The translations under genes and the position numbers were made by a program. Below are positions 25,565-33,579 of a stretch of DNA of 64,000 bases, piece after piece. The stretch comes from Actinomycetota bacterium (GTDB lineage: Bacteria; Actinomycetota; Actinomycetes; Nanopelagicales; Nanopelagicaceae), in assembly GCA_947372165.1 (NCBI GenBank), contig CANBSP010000007.1:17523-81522 (forward strand). Direction: 5' to 3'. The stretch's first letter is position 1. Every line of letters begins with the position of its first letter. The notes beneath the pieces were generated by a model. That model was not told the DNA's origin. It made no database searches and worked only from the letters and a program-made list of their open reading frames with translations.

Positions 25565-26452
25565 TTAACCCTTTACTGCGCCGTCCATAACGCCAGTCAC
25601 AAGTTTGCGACCGACAAAGATGAAGAGGATGAGAAGTGGTGCGGTTGCCAAGAAGGCACCGCCCATTTGCAAGCCATAATCAAGTCCATACATTGGCTTC
25701 AGCTGGGTAAGAGCAACTTGCAGCGTGAAGTGCTTGGGGCTTTGCAAAACGATGGTTGGCCACAGGTAATCATTCCAAGCGGCCAAGAAGGCGAAGAGAC
25801 CAAGGACGAATCCGCTCTGTCGCACAATCGGGAGAACGATCCGGAAGAAGATACGTGGAACGGATGCACCGTCGATACTTGCTGCTTCCAAGAGTTCATT
25901 CGGAATCTGGGCATCGATGATCTGTCGCATCCAGAAGACGCCAAAAGCGGTAATTAACGCGGGGACGATCAAGCCATAGAGGGTATCGACCATGTGGAGA
26001 TTCTTCACAAGCATGAAGAGCGGGATGATGCCGAGTTGGCTTGGCAGCATCATGGTTCCGACAACGAAGAGAATCAGACCCTTGCGCCCCTTGAAATCAA
26101 GTTTTGCGAAGGCGAAGCCAGCGATCGCCGAGAAAATCACTTGCGCAATAGCGATCGAGATACCGACGATGAAGGTATTGAGGAGAGCGGTATTGAAATA
26201 GACGCCCTGCGCACTGAGGACCTTCTTCGCCACAATGAGGAATCGTCCACCTGGGATTAATGATGGTGGGCTCTTGGAGATTTCGGCGTTGGTATTGGAA
26301 GCAACAACGAACATCCAATAGAACGGGAAGATAGAGAGGGCGACGATCATCGCCAAGAGCACATAATTGCGCTTTGGTACTCGACGCCAGCGAGGCTGCT
26401 TTACGCGCTTGGCCTTCACAACAACAGTATCCGGAGCCATCTGGGTGCTCAT
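25565..26452 (-). CDS. ABC sugar importer permease (MalG type)
   Basis: 295 residues, six membrane segments after a basic N-terminus, with the binding-protein-dependent permease EAA loop ELLEAASIDGASVPRIF near 195-211. It pairs with the MalF-type permease upstream; the stop of that gene and the GTG/ATG here overlap by one base. With the binding protein at 27492 it forms a CUT1-type importer for oligosaccharides. No ATPase gene is found in the window, so a shared MsiK-like ATPase elsewhere would be required. The placement in the GH16/GH1 locus suggests beta-gluco-oligosaccharides as cargo. Confidence 0.9.
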   Translation of the reverse strand: MSTQMAPDTVVVKAKRVKQPRWRRVPKRNYVLLAMIVALSIFPFYWMFVVASNTNAEISKSPPSLIPGGRFLIVAKKVLSAQGVYFNTALLNTFIVGISIAIAQVIFSAIAGFAFAKLDFKGRKGLILFVVGTMMLPSQLGIIPLFMLVKNLHMVDTLYGLIVPALITAFGVFWMRQIIDAQIPNELLEAASIDGASVPRIFFRIVLPIVRQSGFVLGLFAFLAAWNDYLWPTIVLQSPKHFTLQVALTQLKPMYGLDYGLQMGGAFLATAPLLILFIFVGRKLVTGVMDGAVKG

Positions 26453-27444
26453 TAGCGCGTCCCATCATTAGAAATTTTACGAGTAATGACAAAGTTCACG
26501 GCCGAGATAATCAGGACGATGAAGGTAATGAAAATACCGATCGATGCGGCATAGCCATACTTATTATTAACGAAGGCCTGGTTATAAAGGAAGAGAGTGA
26601 GCGTGAGGAACTGCTTACTTGATCCGCCATCAGAGGCAAGCTGCTGAGGTTCGGCGAAGACCTGAAGTCCGCCGATGGTTCCGACGATCAAGACAAAGGT
26701 GATGGTGTTCTTGAGCTGTGGCAGGGTCACATATCGGAATTGCTGCCACTTTGATGCGCCGTCGACCGATGATGATTCGTAGAGCTCGTTCGGGATCGCA
26801 AGCATTGATGCCAAGAAGATGAGTGTGTTGTAGCCGATCCAACGCCAGGTGATCATGGTGGCGATCTGAACGTGGCTTGGGATCACGCCTTCAATAAAGT
26901 CGATGTGATGGCTAAATCCGGCCCAACCAAGAATGTCGTTGATGATTCCGAAATCGCGGCCGAAGAGTTGGCTAAAGACAATGGTAATAGCGATGACCGA
27001 GGTGATATTTGGGACGAGCAAGATGGTTCGGAAGAATGATTTTCCGCGAAGGCGGGTATTGCGCAAGATATTTGCGAGCCCGATCGCCATCAGCATTTGT
27101 GGGAAGGTAGAAAGCGCCCAGATGCTAAATGTATTGCGAAGTGCCAACCAGAGGTCGGAGTCATGCAAGAGTCGATCGAAGTTGTGGAGTCCGGTGAAGG
27201 TTGATTCACCCAGTGGATCCCAATGGAAGAAGGAGATATAGACAGAGTAGACAACAGGAGCAAGACCAAAGATCGCAAACATCACAACAAATGGGGCCAC
27301 ATAGAGGTAGCCCCATTTGCCATTAAGAGATTTCACGCCAGGAAATTGCGTCGCCTTCTTCGCCTTGGATGAAGAACCTTGTGGGCTCTTTGACTTCCAA
27401 GGAGAGAGCGCTTTCTTACGCCCTCTCTCTGCAACTTCACTCAT
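26452..27444 (-). CDS. ABC sugar importer permease (MalF type)
   Basis: 330 residues: a long basic, poorly structured N-terminus (1-45) and then six membrane segments. The EAA loop is ELYESSSVDGASKWQQF near 232-248, with Ser instead of Ala in the second and third positions, as in many CUT1 permeases. It lies 48 bp after the binding-protein gene and overlaps the second permease by one base. It forms half of the transmembrane channel. Confidence 0.9.
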   Translation of the reverse strand: MSEVAERGRKKALSPWKSKSPQGSSSKAKKATQFPGVKSLNGKWGYLYVAPFVVMFAIFGLAPVVYSVYISFFHWDPLGESTFTGLHNFDRLLHDSDLWLALRNTFSIWALSTFPQMLMAIGLANILRNTRLRGKSFFRTILLVPNITSVIAITIVFSQLFGRDFGIINDILGWAGFSHHIDFIEGVIPSHVQIATMITWRWIGYNTLIFLASMLAIPNELYESSSVDGASKWQQFRYVTLPQLKNTITFVLIVGTIGGLQVFAEPQQLASDGGSSKQFLTLTLFLYNQAFVNNKYGYAASIGIFITFIVLIISAVNFVITRKISNDGTR

Positions 27445-27491
27445 CGGTATGTGCTTCTTTCTCTCAGATCTGAATCAACTGATAGTTCGGA

Positions 27492-28844
27492 TTAGTTATT
27501 CACTACCTTGTTGAGTTCACTGAGTACTTGAGCCCATGATTTATCTGCAGTCTGCTTCTTGGCGGCAACTCGGCCAAGACCTGCACCGATTGCTTGATCA
27601 ATTGCGCGCTGCAACTTACCTTCAAAGATCGGCTTCAGCGTCTGAACACCAGCGGCATAGATCTGACCGACTGGGGCATTGTTGAAGAATGGATCCTTAT
27701 ATCCAGTAAGTGCTGGATCCTTGTAGAGAACTGATGCAGCTGGGAAGAGTCCATAAGTCTTGAAGACCTTGAGCTCTTGAGCAGGTGCGAGGTACCAGGT
27801 CAAGAAGTCATAAGCAGCTTGCTTATTCTGTGCATACGATGGAATTCCAAGTTGTGTTCCGCCTTGGTTTCCGCCGCCGCCTGGCATATCAGCAATATCC
27901 CACTTTCCATTTGTGTCCGGTGCCTGCGCCTTGATGTAATCCATCATCCACGCTGGTGCCAAGATCGTGGCAAATGTGCCCTTGTTCATGCCGATATTCC
28001 AGTCAGATGTGTACTGACCGATACGTGTACCAATACCTGCATTTGTTGCTTTGATGGTTGTGTTCCATGCCAACTTCACCTGTGGGTTAGTCGCATAGAT
28101 GAGCTTTCCGCTCTCGGTTCCATCGTTTGCATAATATTTCGCAGTTCCCTGGTTCATGATCGCGGCGTAGATAGTGCCAGCGTTATCAATGAAACCAACG
28201 CCTGCCTTCTTCTCAGCAGCGGTTAACTTTGCGTTGTACTTCTGACCGGTTGCAATGAATGCATCCCATGTTGGCCAGAGCTTGGCGACCGCGTTGCGCT
28301 CTGTTGGAAGGCCAGCCTTCTTGAAGAGATCAGAACGGTATGCAACTTCGAGTCCGCCGACATCGGTTGGAATACCGATAACGCTGCCATCAAAAGCTAC
28401 GCCTTGCTGCCAGCGCCATGCGAGGTAGTTCTTCGCAATGTCATTTGCAGTCTGTCCTGCTGGAATTCCTGCAGTTGGTTCACCAGTGGTCTTCATTGTA
28501 CGAAGATCGGTGAAGCACTTTGGGTATGAACGCCAGTATCCTGAATATGAGACTTCGGTCGCGACGATATCTGGACCGGTCTTCGAGGTACATGCAGTGA
28601 CCATGTTGGTTCCATCAAGTGGATCAAGGTCAGACTTCTTAATCTGAAGTGTTACTTCTGGGTGGAGTGCCTTGTACTCAGCGACAAGTTGGCGCTGAAT
28701 AACATCACCAAAGGTCCAGATAGTGATCGTTACAGGTTCGGCAGCTTTTGCTTGAGCGGTGAAGACACCGGCGCCGATCGCGATTGCTGCAAAGGATGCA
28801 ACAAGGGCTTTGCCTCTTAATTTTGTAATCATTCCGTTACGCAT
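27492..28844 (-). CDS. ABC sugar-binding protein without lipobox
   Basis: 450 residues, extracellular solute-binding protein family 1 (mature start EPVTITIWTFGDV is characteristic). Residues 1-34 are a Sec signal ending in AQAKA; there is no cysteine for lipid attachment, which is unusual for a Gram-positive binding protein and raises the question of how it stays at the cell. The start is set by GAGGAG five bases before the ATG. The LacI-type operator at 28945 lies 100 bp upstream, so the whole importer is probably under LacI control and divergent from the GH16 gene at 29083. Cargo is likely laminari-oligosaccharide by context. Confidence 0.88.
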   Translation of the reverse strand: MRNGMITKLRGKALVASFAAIAIGAGVFTAQAKAAEPVTITIWTFGDVIQRQLVAEYKALHPEVTLQIKKSDLDPLDGTNMVTACTSKTGPDIVATEVSYSGYWRSYPKCFTDLRTMKTTGEPTAGIPAGQTANDIAKNYLAWRWQQGVAFDGSVIGIPTDVGGLEVAYRSDLFKKAGLPTERNAVAKLWPTWDAFIATGQKYNAKLTAAEKKAGVGFIDNAGTIYAAIMNQGTAKYYANDGTESGKLIYATNPQVKLAWNTTIKATNAGIGTRIGQYTSDWNIGMNKGTFATILAPAWMMDYIKAQAPDTNGKWDIADMPGGGGNQGGTQLGIPSYAQNKQAAYDFLTWYLAPAQELKVFKTYGLFPAASVLYKDPALTGYKDPFFNNAPVGQIYAAGVQTLKPIFEGKLQRAIDQAIGAGLGRVAAKKQTADKSWAQVLSELNKVVNN

Positions 28845-28944
28845 TCAAACTCCTCAGGTCTTGACTGGCGCGGCAATTGCTTTACAGTTATGCGAGGCCA
28901 CAATTCAAAGATTCTTTCAGCCAGGTGTAGGCTAGAAACATCTA

Positions 28945-28958
28945 TGAAAGCGGTTTCA
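28945..28958. promoter_or_regulatory. Second LacI-type operator
   Basis: The same 14 bases, TGAAAGCGGTTTCA, as at 21868. It lies in the 238-bp region between the divergent binding-protein gene (start 28844) and the GH16 gene (start 29083). A CAATTGTTATCAAAG stretch at about 29016 resembles CAGTTGTTATAAAG in front of the first GH16 gene and may be a shared -10 region. Confidence 0.75.
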
Positions 28959-29082
28959 CAGATGGAAGTTAAGTGGAATTTCCGCCTCTTGGCAAGACCA
29001 AGAGAGGGGTTCGCGCAATTGTTATCAAAGCGTGATCAAGCGGTCTCGCCAAACTGCCCGAGAGAGGTCAGAGTTGATTCTT

Positions 29083-30003
29083 ATGAGCGCAACTAGACGC
29101 ACCCGAACCCTTGGCTATCTCGCGCTTGCTTCTTCTCTCGCCATTTTCACAGCATTAACGATCGAGGCTCCTGCCAAGGCGGCGACAAAGATCACCACCT
29201 ACAAACTTCTCTGGGCTGATGACTTCACCGGTAAGAAGGGCACACTCCCTAATCCAAAGGTCTGGTCCCCCGAACTCGGTGGATTAAACTCCAACGGCGA
29301 ACTCGAGTATTACACCAAAGATTCCAAGAACCTCGCCCTCGATGGCGCAGGACACCTTCTTATTACTGCAAACCGCATCGCAGATCAGTCGCTCATGGCA
29401 GTCAGTAATGATCCCGCGATCGATCGCATGCTTAATGCTTGTAACGCATGCCAATTCACCAGTGCAAAGATCAAGAGTGCAGGCAAGCTCATGTTCCAAT
29501 ACGGAAAGCTTGAGATTCGCATGAAGGTCCCATCAGGTGACGGAACCTGGCCAGCATTTTGGATGCTCGGCAGCGAACTCCTGAAGGGTATCCCTTGGCC
29601 AGATTCTGGTGAGATCGATATTCTCGAAACAAAGGGATCACTTCCTAACACTGCATTCGGAACCATCCATGGCCCTGGACTTCCAGGTGGAGCAGGTGGT
29701 GGTTTTGGATCGACCTTCACATCACCAACCGCATTGACTTCTGGATTCCATACTTATGGAATCGAATGGAAGAAGAATCAGATCGACTTCTATGTCGATG
29801 ACAATCTCTACTTCACCGCAGCGGCCAATGATCCATCGACTGGCACCTGGGTCTACAACCAACCATTCTTCATGATTCTCAATCTTGCAATGGGCGGCCA
29901 ATTCACCGGTGACCTCGACCCAGCCATGACAAAAGCTCAAATGAGCATCGATTACATACATTTCTACTCCATCAATGGAGTGGGCAAGGTCCTCAAGAGC
30001 TAA
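29083..30003 (+). CDS. Secreted GH16 beta-glucanase, single domain
   Basis: 306 residues from the ATG at 29083; upstream in-frame codons lack a better start. Residues 1-34 are a Sec signal (AKA cleavage region at 31-33). The rest is one GH16 domain with GEIDILE (Glu177, Asp179, Glu182). It should degrade beta-1,3-glucan outside the cell. The gene is the first of three plus-strand genes and has the LacI-type operator about 125 bp upstream. The next gene encodes a two-module secreted protein, 52 bp away, probably in the same transcript. Confidence 0.88.
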   Translation: MSATRRTRTLGYLALASSLAIFTALTIEAPAKAATKITTYKLLWADDFTGKKGTLPNPKVWSPELGGLNSNGELEYYTKDSKNLALDGAGHLLITANRIADQSLMAVSNDPAIDRMLNACNACQFTSAKIKSAGKLMFQYGKLEIRMKVPSGDGTWPAFWMLGSELLKGIPWPDSGEIDILETKGSLPNTAFGTIHGPGLPGGAGGGFGSTFTSPTALTSGFHTYGIEWKKNQIDFYVDDNLYFTAAANDPSTGTWVYNQPFFMILNLAMGGQFTGDLDPAMTKAQMSIDYIHFYSINGVGKVLKS

Positions 30004-30055
30004 GCCATAAAGAACAAGGACGAATTAACCCCTACAAACAACTGAAAGGCAGCAT

Positions 30056-31432
30056 ATGAAGAAGAGAATCATGAGTGGCGTTGCCGCTCTAGCCTTGGTC
30101 GCATCAGGCCTTGGATTAACTGGTCTAACAACCCTCACTCAGGCACATGCCGCAGGATTGCCAACAGTCCGCGTTGTGACACCTGTCTTCAACCCAGCGA
30201 ATGAGACCTTCGTGGCCGATGGCCTTGGTCAGTACTACGCAGCTGGCGGACGCAGTTATTACATGTATGTGGGCGCTGGTTCAACCATCACCATTACATA
30301 TGCTGTCACAACCGATGGCACGACTCCTGCTGCTGGTAAGACAATTAATCTTCAAGTCAATGCGCCTTATAGCGGATCAAAAGCTGCGTGGACCGTCGGT
30401 GGAAAGATGGTCGGACCATCAACTGACTCTGCAACTGGTTATGGATTACAAGTAACTGGCACAACTGATGCTAATGGAAACGTTTCATTCACAATCGTGA
30501 ATACCGATACCGCAGCGACTGCAGAAGCCCTTCCGGCATCCGAAACTGCGCCACGCGCTGCATCAGGTCGCACCTACGGAAATATCAAGGCAGTTATCGA
30601 TGGCCTCACTGATATGCAGCAGGTTGAAGATCTCTTGACCTTTGATATTACAAAGGCCGCTGCTTCAACGATCCCAGCTGCAGCCACCGCAACTCCATCA
30701 CCATCGGCGACTCCAACTGCAACACCAACTGCCACACCAACTGCCACACCAACACCAACACCATCTGCAACACCGATGGCTACTGCAACACCAACACCAA
30801 CACCAACCGCTGCACCTGCACTCAACATCCGCTTGGTGACTCCAGCTCTCACTGACACAAACTCAATCCATCGTAAAGATCTTGAGACGCTCTTCAGTGT
30901 CACAAACACCTGGTACGCAGTAGGCGTTGGCTTCCGCCAGATCTATCTTCCTGCTGGCTCTAAGTTCACCGTCGCTTACAAGGTGACAGATGCTGCTGGC
31001 GCCCCAGTCGCTGGCAAGACCGTCCTCCTGCATGTAAACAAGGCTTACTCCAAGTCCAATGCAGCGATCACTGATGGCAAGAACGCCACAGATGCCAAGA
31101 AGGATGATTCTCAAGGCAACGATCAGCTCCAGCTCAGCGCCACAACAGATTCAAAGGGCGTTGCTACCTTCAACCTCCAGAACACCAACACCAAGGGCGA
31201 AACTGCCCCTGCAACTCCTTTGACTCCAACCCCAACAGATCCAACAAAGGGTGCGCTCTTCTCTCAGATCTACCCAGAGGTCAATGGCGCCAGTGATATC
31301 GCGGATTTCCTTGAAATCCACTTCACCACTCCAGCACCAGCAAAGACCACGATCACCTGCGTAAAGGGCAAGACTGTCACAAAGGTGACTGGAATTAAGC
31401 CGGTCTGTCCTAAGGGCTACACAAAGAAGTAA
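30056..31432 (+). CDS. Secreted two-module protein with Thr/Pro linker
   Basis: 458 residues. A Sec signal (1-33, ending AHA) is followed by a first module (about 35-205), a Thr/Pro/Ala linker (about 205-260) and a second module (about 260-425), then a C-terminal tail with CVKGK and CPKGYTKK. The second module shares long blocks with that of the protein at 24212, including TWYA-GVGFRQ and DDSQGNDQ, so the two proteins are paralogues on opposite strands either side of the importer genes. The first modules have diverged more. GAAAGG precedes the ATG. No enzyme motif is visible; a binding or scaffold role at the cell surface fits the locus. Confidence 0.75.
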   Translation: MKKRIMSGVAALALVASGLGLTGLTTLTQAHAAGLPTVRVVTPVFNPANETFVADGLGQYYAAGGRSYYMYVGAGSTITITYAVTTDGTTPAAGKTINLQVNAPYSGSKAAWTVGGKMVGPSTDSATGYGLQVTGTTDANGNVSFTIVNTDTAATAEALPASETAPRAASGRTYGNIKAVIDGLTDMQQVEDLLTFDITKAAASTIPAAATATPSPSATPTATPTATPTATPTPTPSATPMATATPTPTPTAAPALNIRLVTPALTDTNSIHRKDLETLFSVTNTWYAVGVGFRQIYLPAGSKFTVAYKVTDAAGAPVAGKTVLLHVNKAYSKSNAAITDGKNATDAKKDDSQGNDQLQLSATTDSKGVATFNLQNTNTKGETAPATPLTPTPTDPTKGALFSQIYPEVNGASDIADFLEIHFTTPAPAKTTITCVKGKTVTKVTGIKPVCPKGYTKK

Positions 31433-31474
31433 AGATAAGTACAGTGATCTAACGATCACATTAAGGGAGCCCCT

Positions 31475-33343
31475 GTGAAATTCCGCTCGACGCAAGCCGT
31501 AGCGATTGCAGGGGCTCTCTTCGTTTTTCTTACCTCTACTTTTAATAACATCACAACTGCAGCGACACCCGCGAAGGCCGGCGGAATCTGCACCAAGATC
31601 TCTCTAACGACCATCGTTGGCAAGATCCATTACATTTGTGTGAAGAGTGGCAAGAAACTTATTTGGCAAGTTGTTCCGACTCCAAAGGTCACACAGAAGC
31701 CAACACCAACACCCACTCCAACACCCACTCCAACACCCACTCCCACACCCACACCCACACCCACTCCCACACCCACTCCCACTCCAACACCCACACCCAC
31801 TCCCACTCCCACACCCACTCCCACACCCACTCCCACTCCCACACCCACTCCCACTCCAACACCCACACCCACTCCCACTCCCACACCCACTCCAACACCC
31901 ACTCCCACTCCCACTCCCACTCCCACTCCCACTCCCACTCCCACACAAACCACAGTAAAGGGAACCGGGCTACCGCACGCGCAGATGATCATCCCTTCTG
32001 ATGGCGTTCTTGGTTTGGTAGATAAGACTTCTTACAGTTCGGGCTGGGCCCAGTACTACGGAACAGGTCTTGGATATAAAGATGCATTTGTGATGCAGGG
32101 TTCTACATTCACCCTTAAGTGGCTTGTGACCGATGCATTCGGAATGCCATTGAAGAATCAAGCTGTCACGCTCTTGGCAAATAAGGGATATGGCGGAGCG
32201 AATGCAACATTCTCTGTCGGGTCAGTCTTTGTCACAAACCTTGCTGGATCAAATGATGGCGCAGATATTCTGGGATCCACTGATTCATCAGGTATCGCAA
32301 CTTTCACTTTGAAGCAGATATCCCCTGCGACCGAGCCATCATCAATCTCTGTTACAGCTATCGACCCTCTGAACGCAGCCACTGGCGCTATCTATGGCCA
32401 ATTCGGCCTCCAAATCGGATCAATCGCCCAGATCAATCAATCTATGGATATCGTGGATCTTCACATCCTCCCCAATACCAATGCAGTCACACCGACTCCA
32501 ACTCCATCACCAAGCCCAACACCGACTTCGCCTTATTTGTGGTCTGCTGAGTTCAACGAAACTGCCGGAACCAAACCAGATTCAACCGTCTGGACGCCAT
32601 TACTTGGTAATGGCTATGCCCAACTTGGTTTCTATAACTACGGAACCGGTGAGATCGAATCCAACTCCGCAGATGCAGCAGCTACCGATGGACAGGGCAA
32701 TCTTGCAATAACAACCACCAAGCAAAATGGCGTATGGACGAGTTCGCGAATCTGGACACAAGGCAAGCTCTCTTTCCAATATGGAAAGATCGAGGCACGC
32801 ATTAAATATCCAGTCGGAAGTTTTAACTGGCCAGCTTTCTGGATGCTTGGCAGCAATTACCTCTTCCCAAATAACAAATCGGGATCTGTCCCATGGCCAA
32901 ATAGCGGTGAGATCGATATCGCCGAAGGCCTACAAAGTAACCAGGTAGATCAATCAACACTCCATGCCAACTACGTGGGAAGCAATAACGATTGGAGTGG
33001 CGGCGGCGGCCTCACTGCAACCGCCCCATACTCAAATATCTCCTCTGAATTCCATACGCACGGAATGATCTGGGAACCTAACTCGATCTCCTTCACTCTC
33101 GATGGCGTGGTCTTTGCAAAGGACACCTATCGTGATGGGCATATCTATCAATCACTCAATGGTGGGCCCGATCAGATGATCAATATCAACGGTGATTGGC
33201 CATTCAATAAGCCATTCTTCTTAATCCTCGATAACGCAGTCCCGGCGGGTGCCAATGCCCCGGATGGCACTTCTTCCCAGATGCTGATCGACTGGATCCA
33301 TTACTCGACCTATAACGGCCTTGGAACTCTCGCTCATAACTAG
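31475..33343 (+). CDS. Secreted GH16 beta-glucanase fused to the unrecognised module
   Basis: 622 residues from a GTG start with AAGGGAG six bases upstream. Order: Sec signal (1-30); a Cys-containing segment GGICTK...[12 protein letters not shown] (about 36-67); a Thr/Pro linker of 80 or so residues (about 76-157); one copy of the module shared with the two neighbouring proteins (about 165-340); a short Pro/Thr linker; and a GH16 domain (about 355-620) with GEIDIAE (Glu479, Asp481, Glu484). This fusion is the main reason to think the module binds the enzyme's glucan substrate. It is 42 bp after the gene at 30056 and is likely co-transcribed. Confidence 0.85.
   Translation: MKFRSTQAVAIAGALFVFLTSTFNNITTAATPAKAGGICTKISLTTIVGKIHYICVKSGKKLIWQVVPTPKVTQKPTPTPTPTPTPTPTPTPTPTPTPTPTPTPTPTPTPTPTPTPTPTPTPTPTPTPTPTPTPTPTPTPTPTPTPTPTPTPTPTPTQTTVKGTGLPHAQMIIPSDGVLGLVDKTSYSSGWAQYYGTGLGYKDAFVMQGSTFTLKWLVTDAFGMPLKNQAVTLLANKGYGGANATFSVGSVFVTNLAGSNDGADILGSTDSSGIATFTLKQISPATEPSSISVTAIDPLNAATGAIYGQFGLQIGSIAQINQSMDIVDLHILPNTNAVTPTPTPSPSPTPTSPYLWSAEFNETAGTKPDSTVWTPLLGNGYAQLGFYNYGTGEIESNSADAAATDGQGNLAITTTKQNGVWTSSRIWTQGKLSFQYGKIEARIKYPVGSFNWPAFWMLGSNYLFPNNKSGSVPWPNSGEIDIAEGLQSNQVDQSTLHANYVGSNNDWSGGGGLTATAPYSNISSEFHTHGMIWEPNSISFTLDGVVFAKDTYRDGHIYQSLNGGPDQMININGDWPFNKPFFLILDNAVPAGANAPDGTSSQMLIDWIHYSTYNGLGTLAHN
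31701..31946 (+). repeat. Coding hexamer minisatellite (Thr-Pro linker)
   Basis: About 41 tandem hexamers of the forms CCCACT, CCAACA and CCCACA encode the (Pro-Thr)n linker of the GH16 fusion protein. Changes in copy number are multiples of six bases and keep the frame, so linker length could vary by slippage. Confidence 0.9.
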
Positions 33344-33376
33344 CCGATAAGTAGGCCAATCAAGCCCCACCACCCA

Positions 33377-33394
33377 GCCACATCCACTTGTGGC
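33377..33394 (+). terminator. Weak hairpin after the GH16 fusion gene
   Basis: GCCACA (33377..33382) and TGTGGC (33389..33394), 6-bp stem, 6-base loop, followed by CTTTC. A modest terminator candidate between the glucan locus and the surface-protein cassette. Confidence 0.35.
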
Positions 33395-33418
33395 CTTTCA
33401 GACGACCCCACACGCCCA

Positions 33419-33449
33419 AACACCAACTCATGACTTATGAGTCGGTGTT
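33419..33449 (+). other. Candidate recombinase core site A
   Basis: Left arm AACACCAACTCAT (33419..33431), spacer GACTT, right arm ATGAGTCGGTGTT (33437..33449). The arms are inverted repeats matching at 12 of 13 positions. The same right arm and spacer occur, in opposite orientation, at 38613..38643. Identity between the two loci begins inside the left arm and runs inwards, which is the pattern expected for a site-specific crossover point. A stem-loop in the mRNA leader is the main alternative reading. Confidence 0.55.
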
Positions 33450-33579
33450 AAAGGGCCAAGCCGAGATGAAGAAATTCTTCAAATCGACTTTTTCTGAAAG
33501 GAAAATAATGTCTACAAAGACAAGCTTTAAGCGCATCGCCGCTGTAGCTGCTGTAGCACTCACCCTCGGTGGGTTCTCA
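33427..33579 (+). repeat. 153-bp inverted repeat, copy A
   Basis: From CTCATGACTTATGAG through the leader, ribosome site GAAAGGA and signal peptide codons to GGGTTCTCA. It matches copy B (38483..38635, minus strand) with a single mismatch seen by eye, then similarity stops abruptly on both sides. Confidence 0.9.

Noticed and set aside
31604..31992. Long open frames on both strands through the Thr-Pro repeat (Gly-Val, Gly-Ser, Trp-Glu or His-Ser runs)
   Set aside because: They exist only because a six-base repeat lacks stop codons in several frames; the plus-strand Thr-Pro frame has the start, signal peptide and enzyme domain.
33419..33449. Dyad only as an mRNA stem-loop in the leader
   Set aside because: Kept as an alternative but not preferred: in copy B the left arm has two mismatches without compensating changes, and homology ends exactly at the dyad.
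33388..33507. Longer N-terminus of protein A (and the same for B from 38734)
   Set aside because: The extension would put charged residues before the signal peptide, differs between A and B outside the repeat, and ignores the GAAAGGA site before the chosen ATG.
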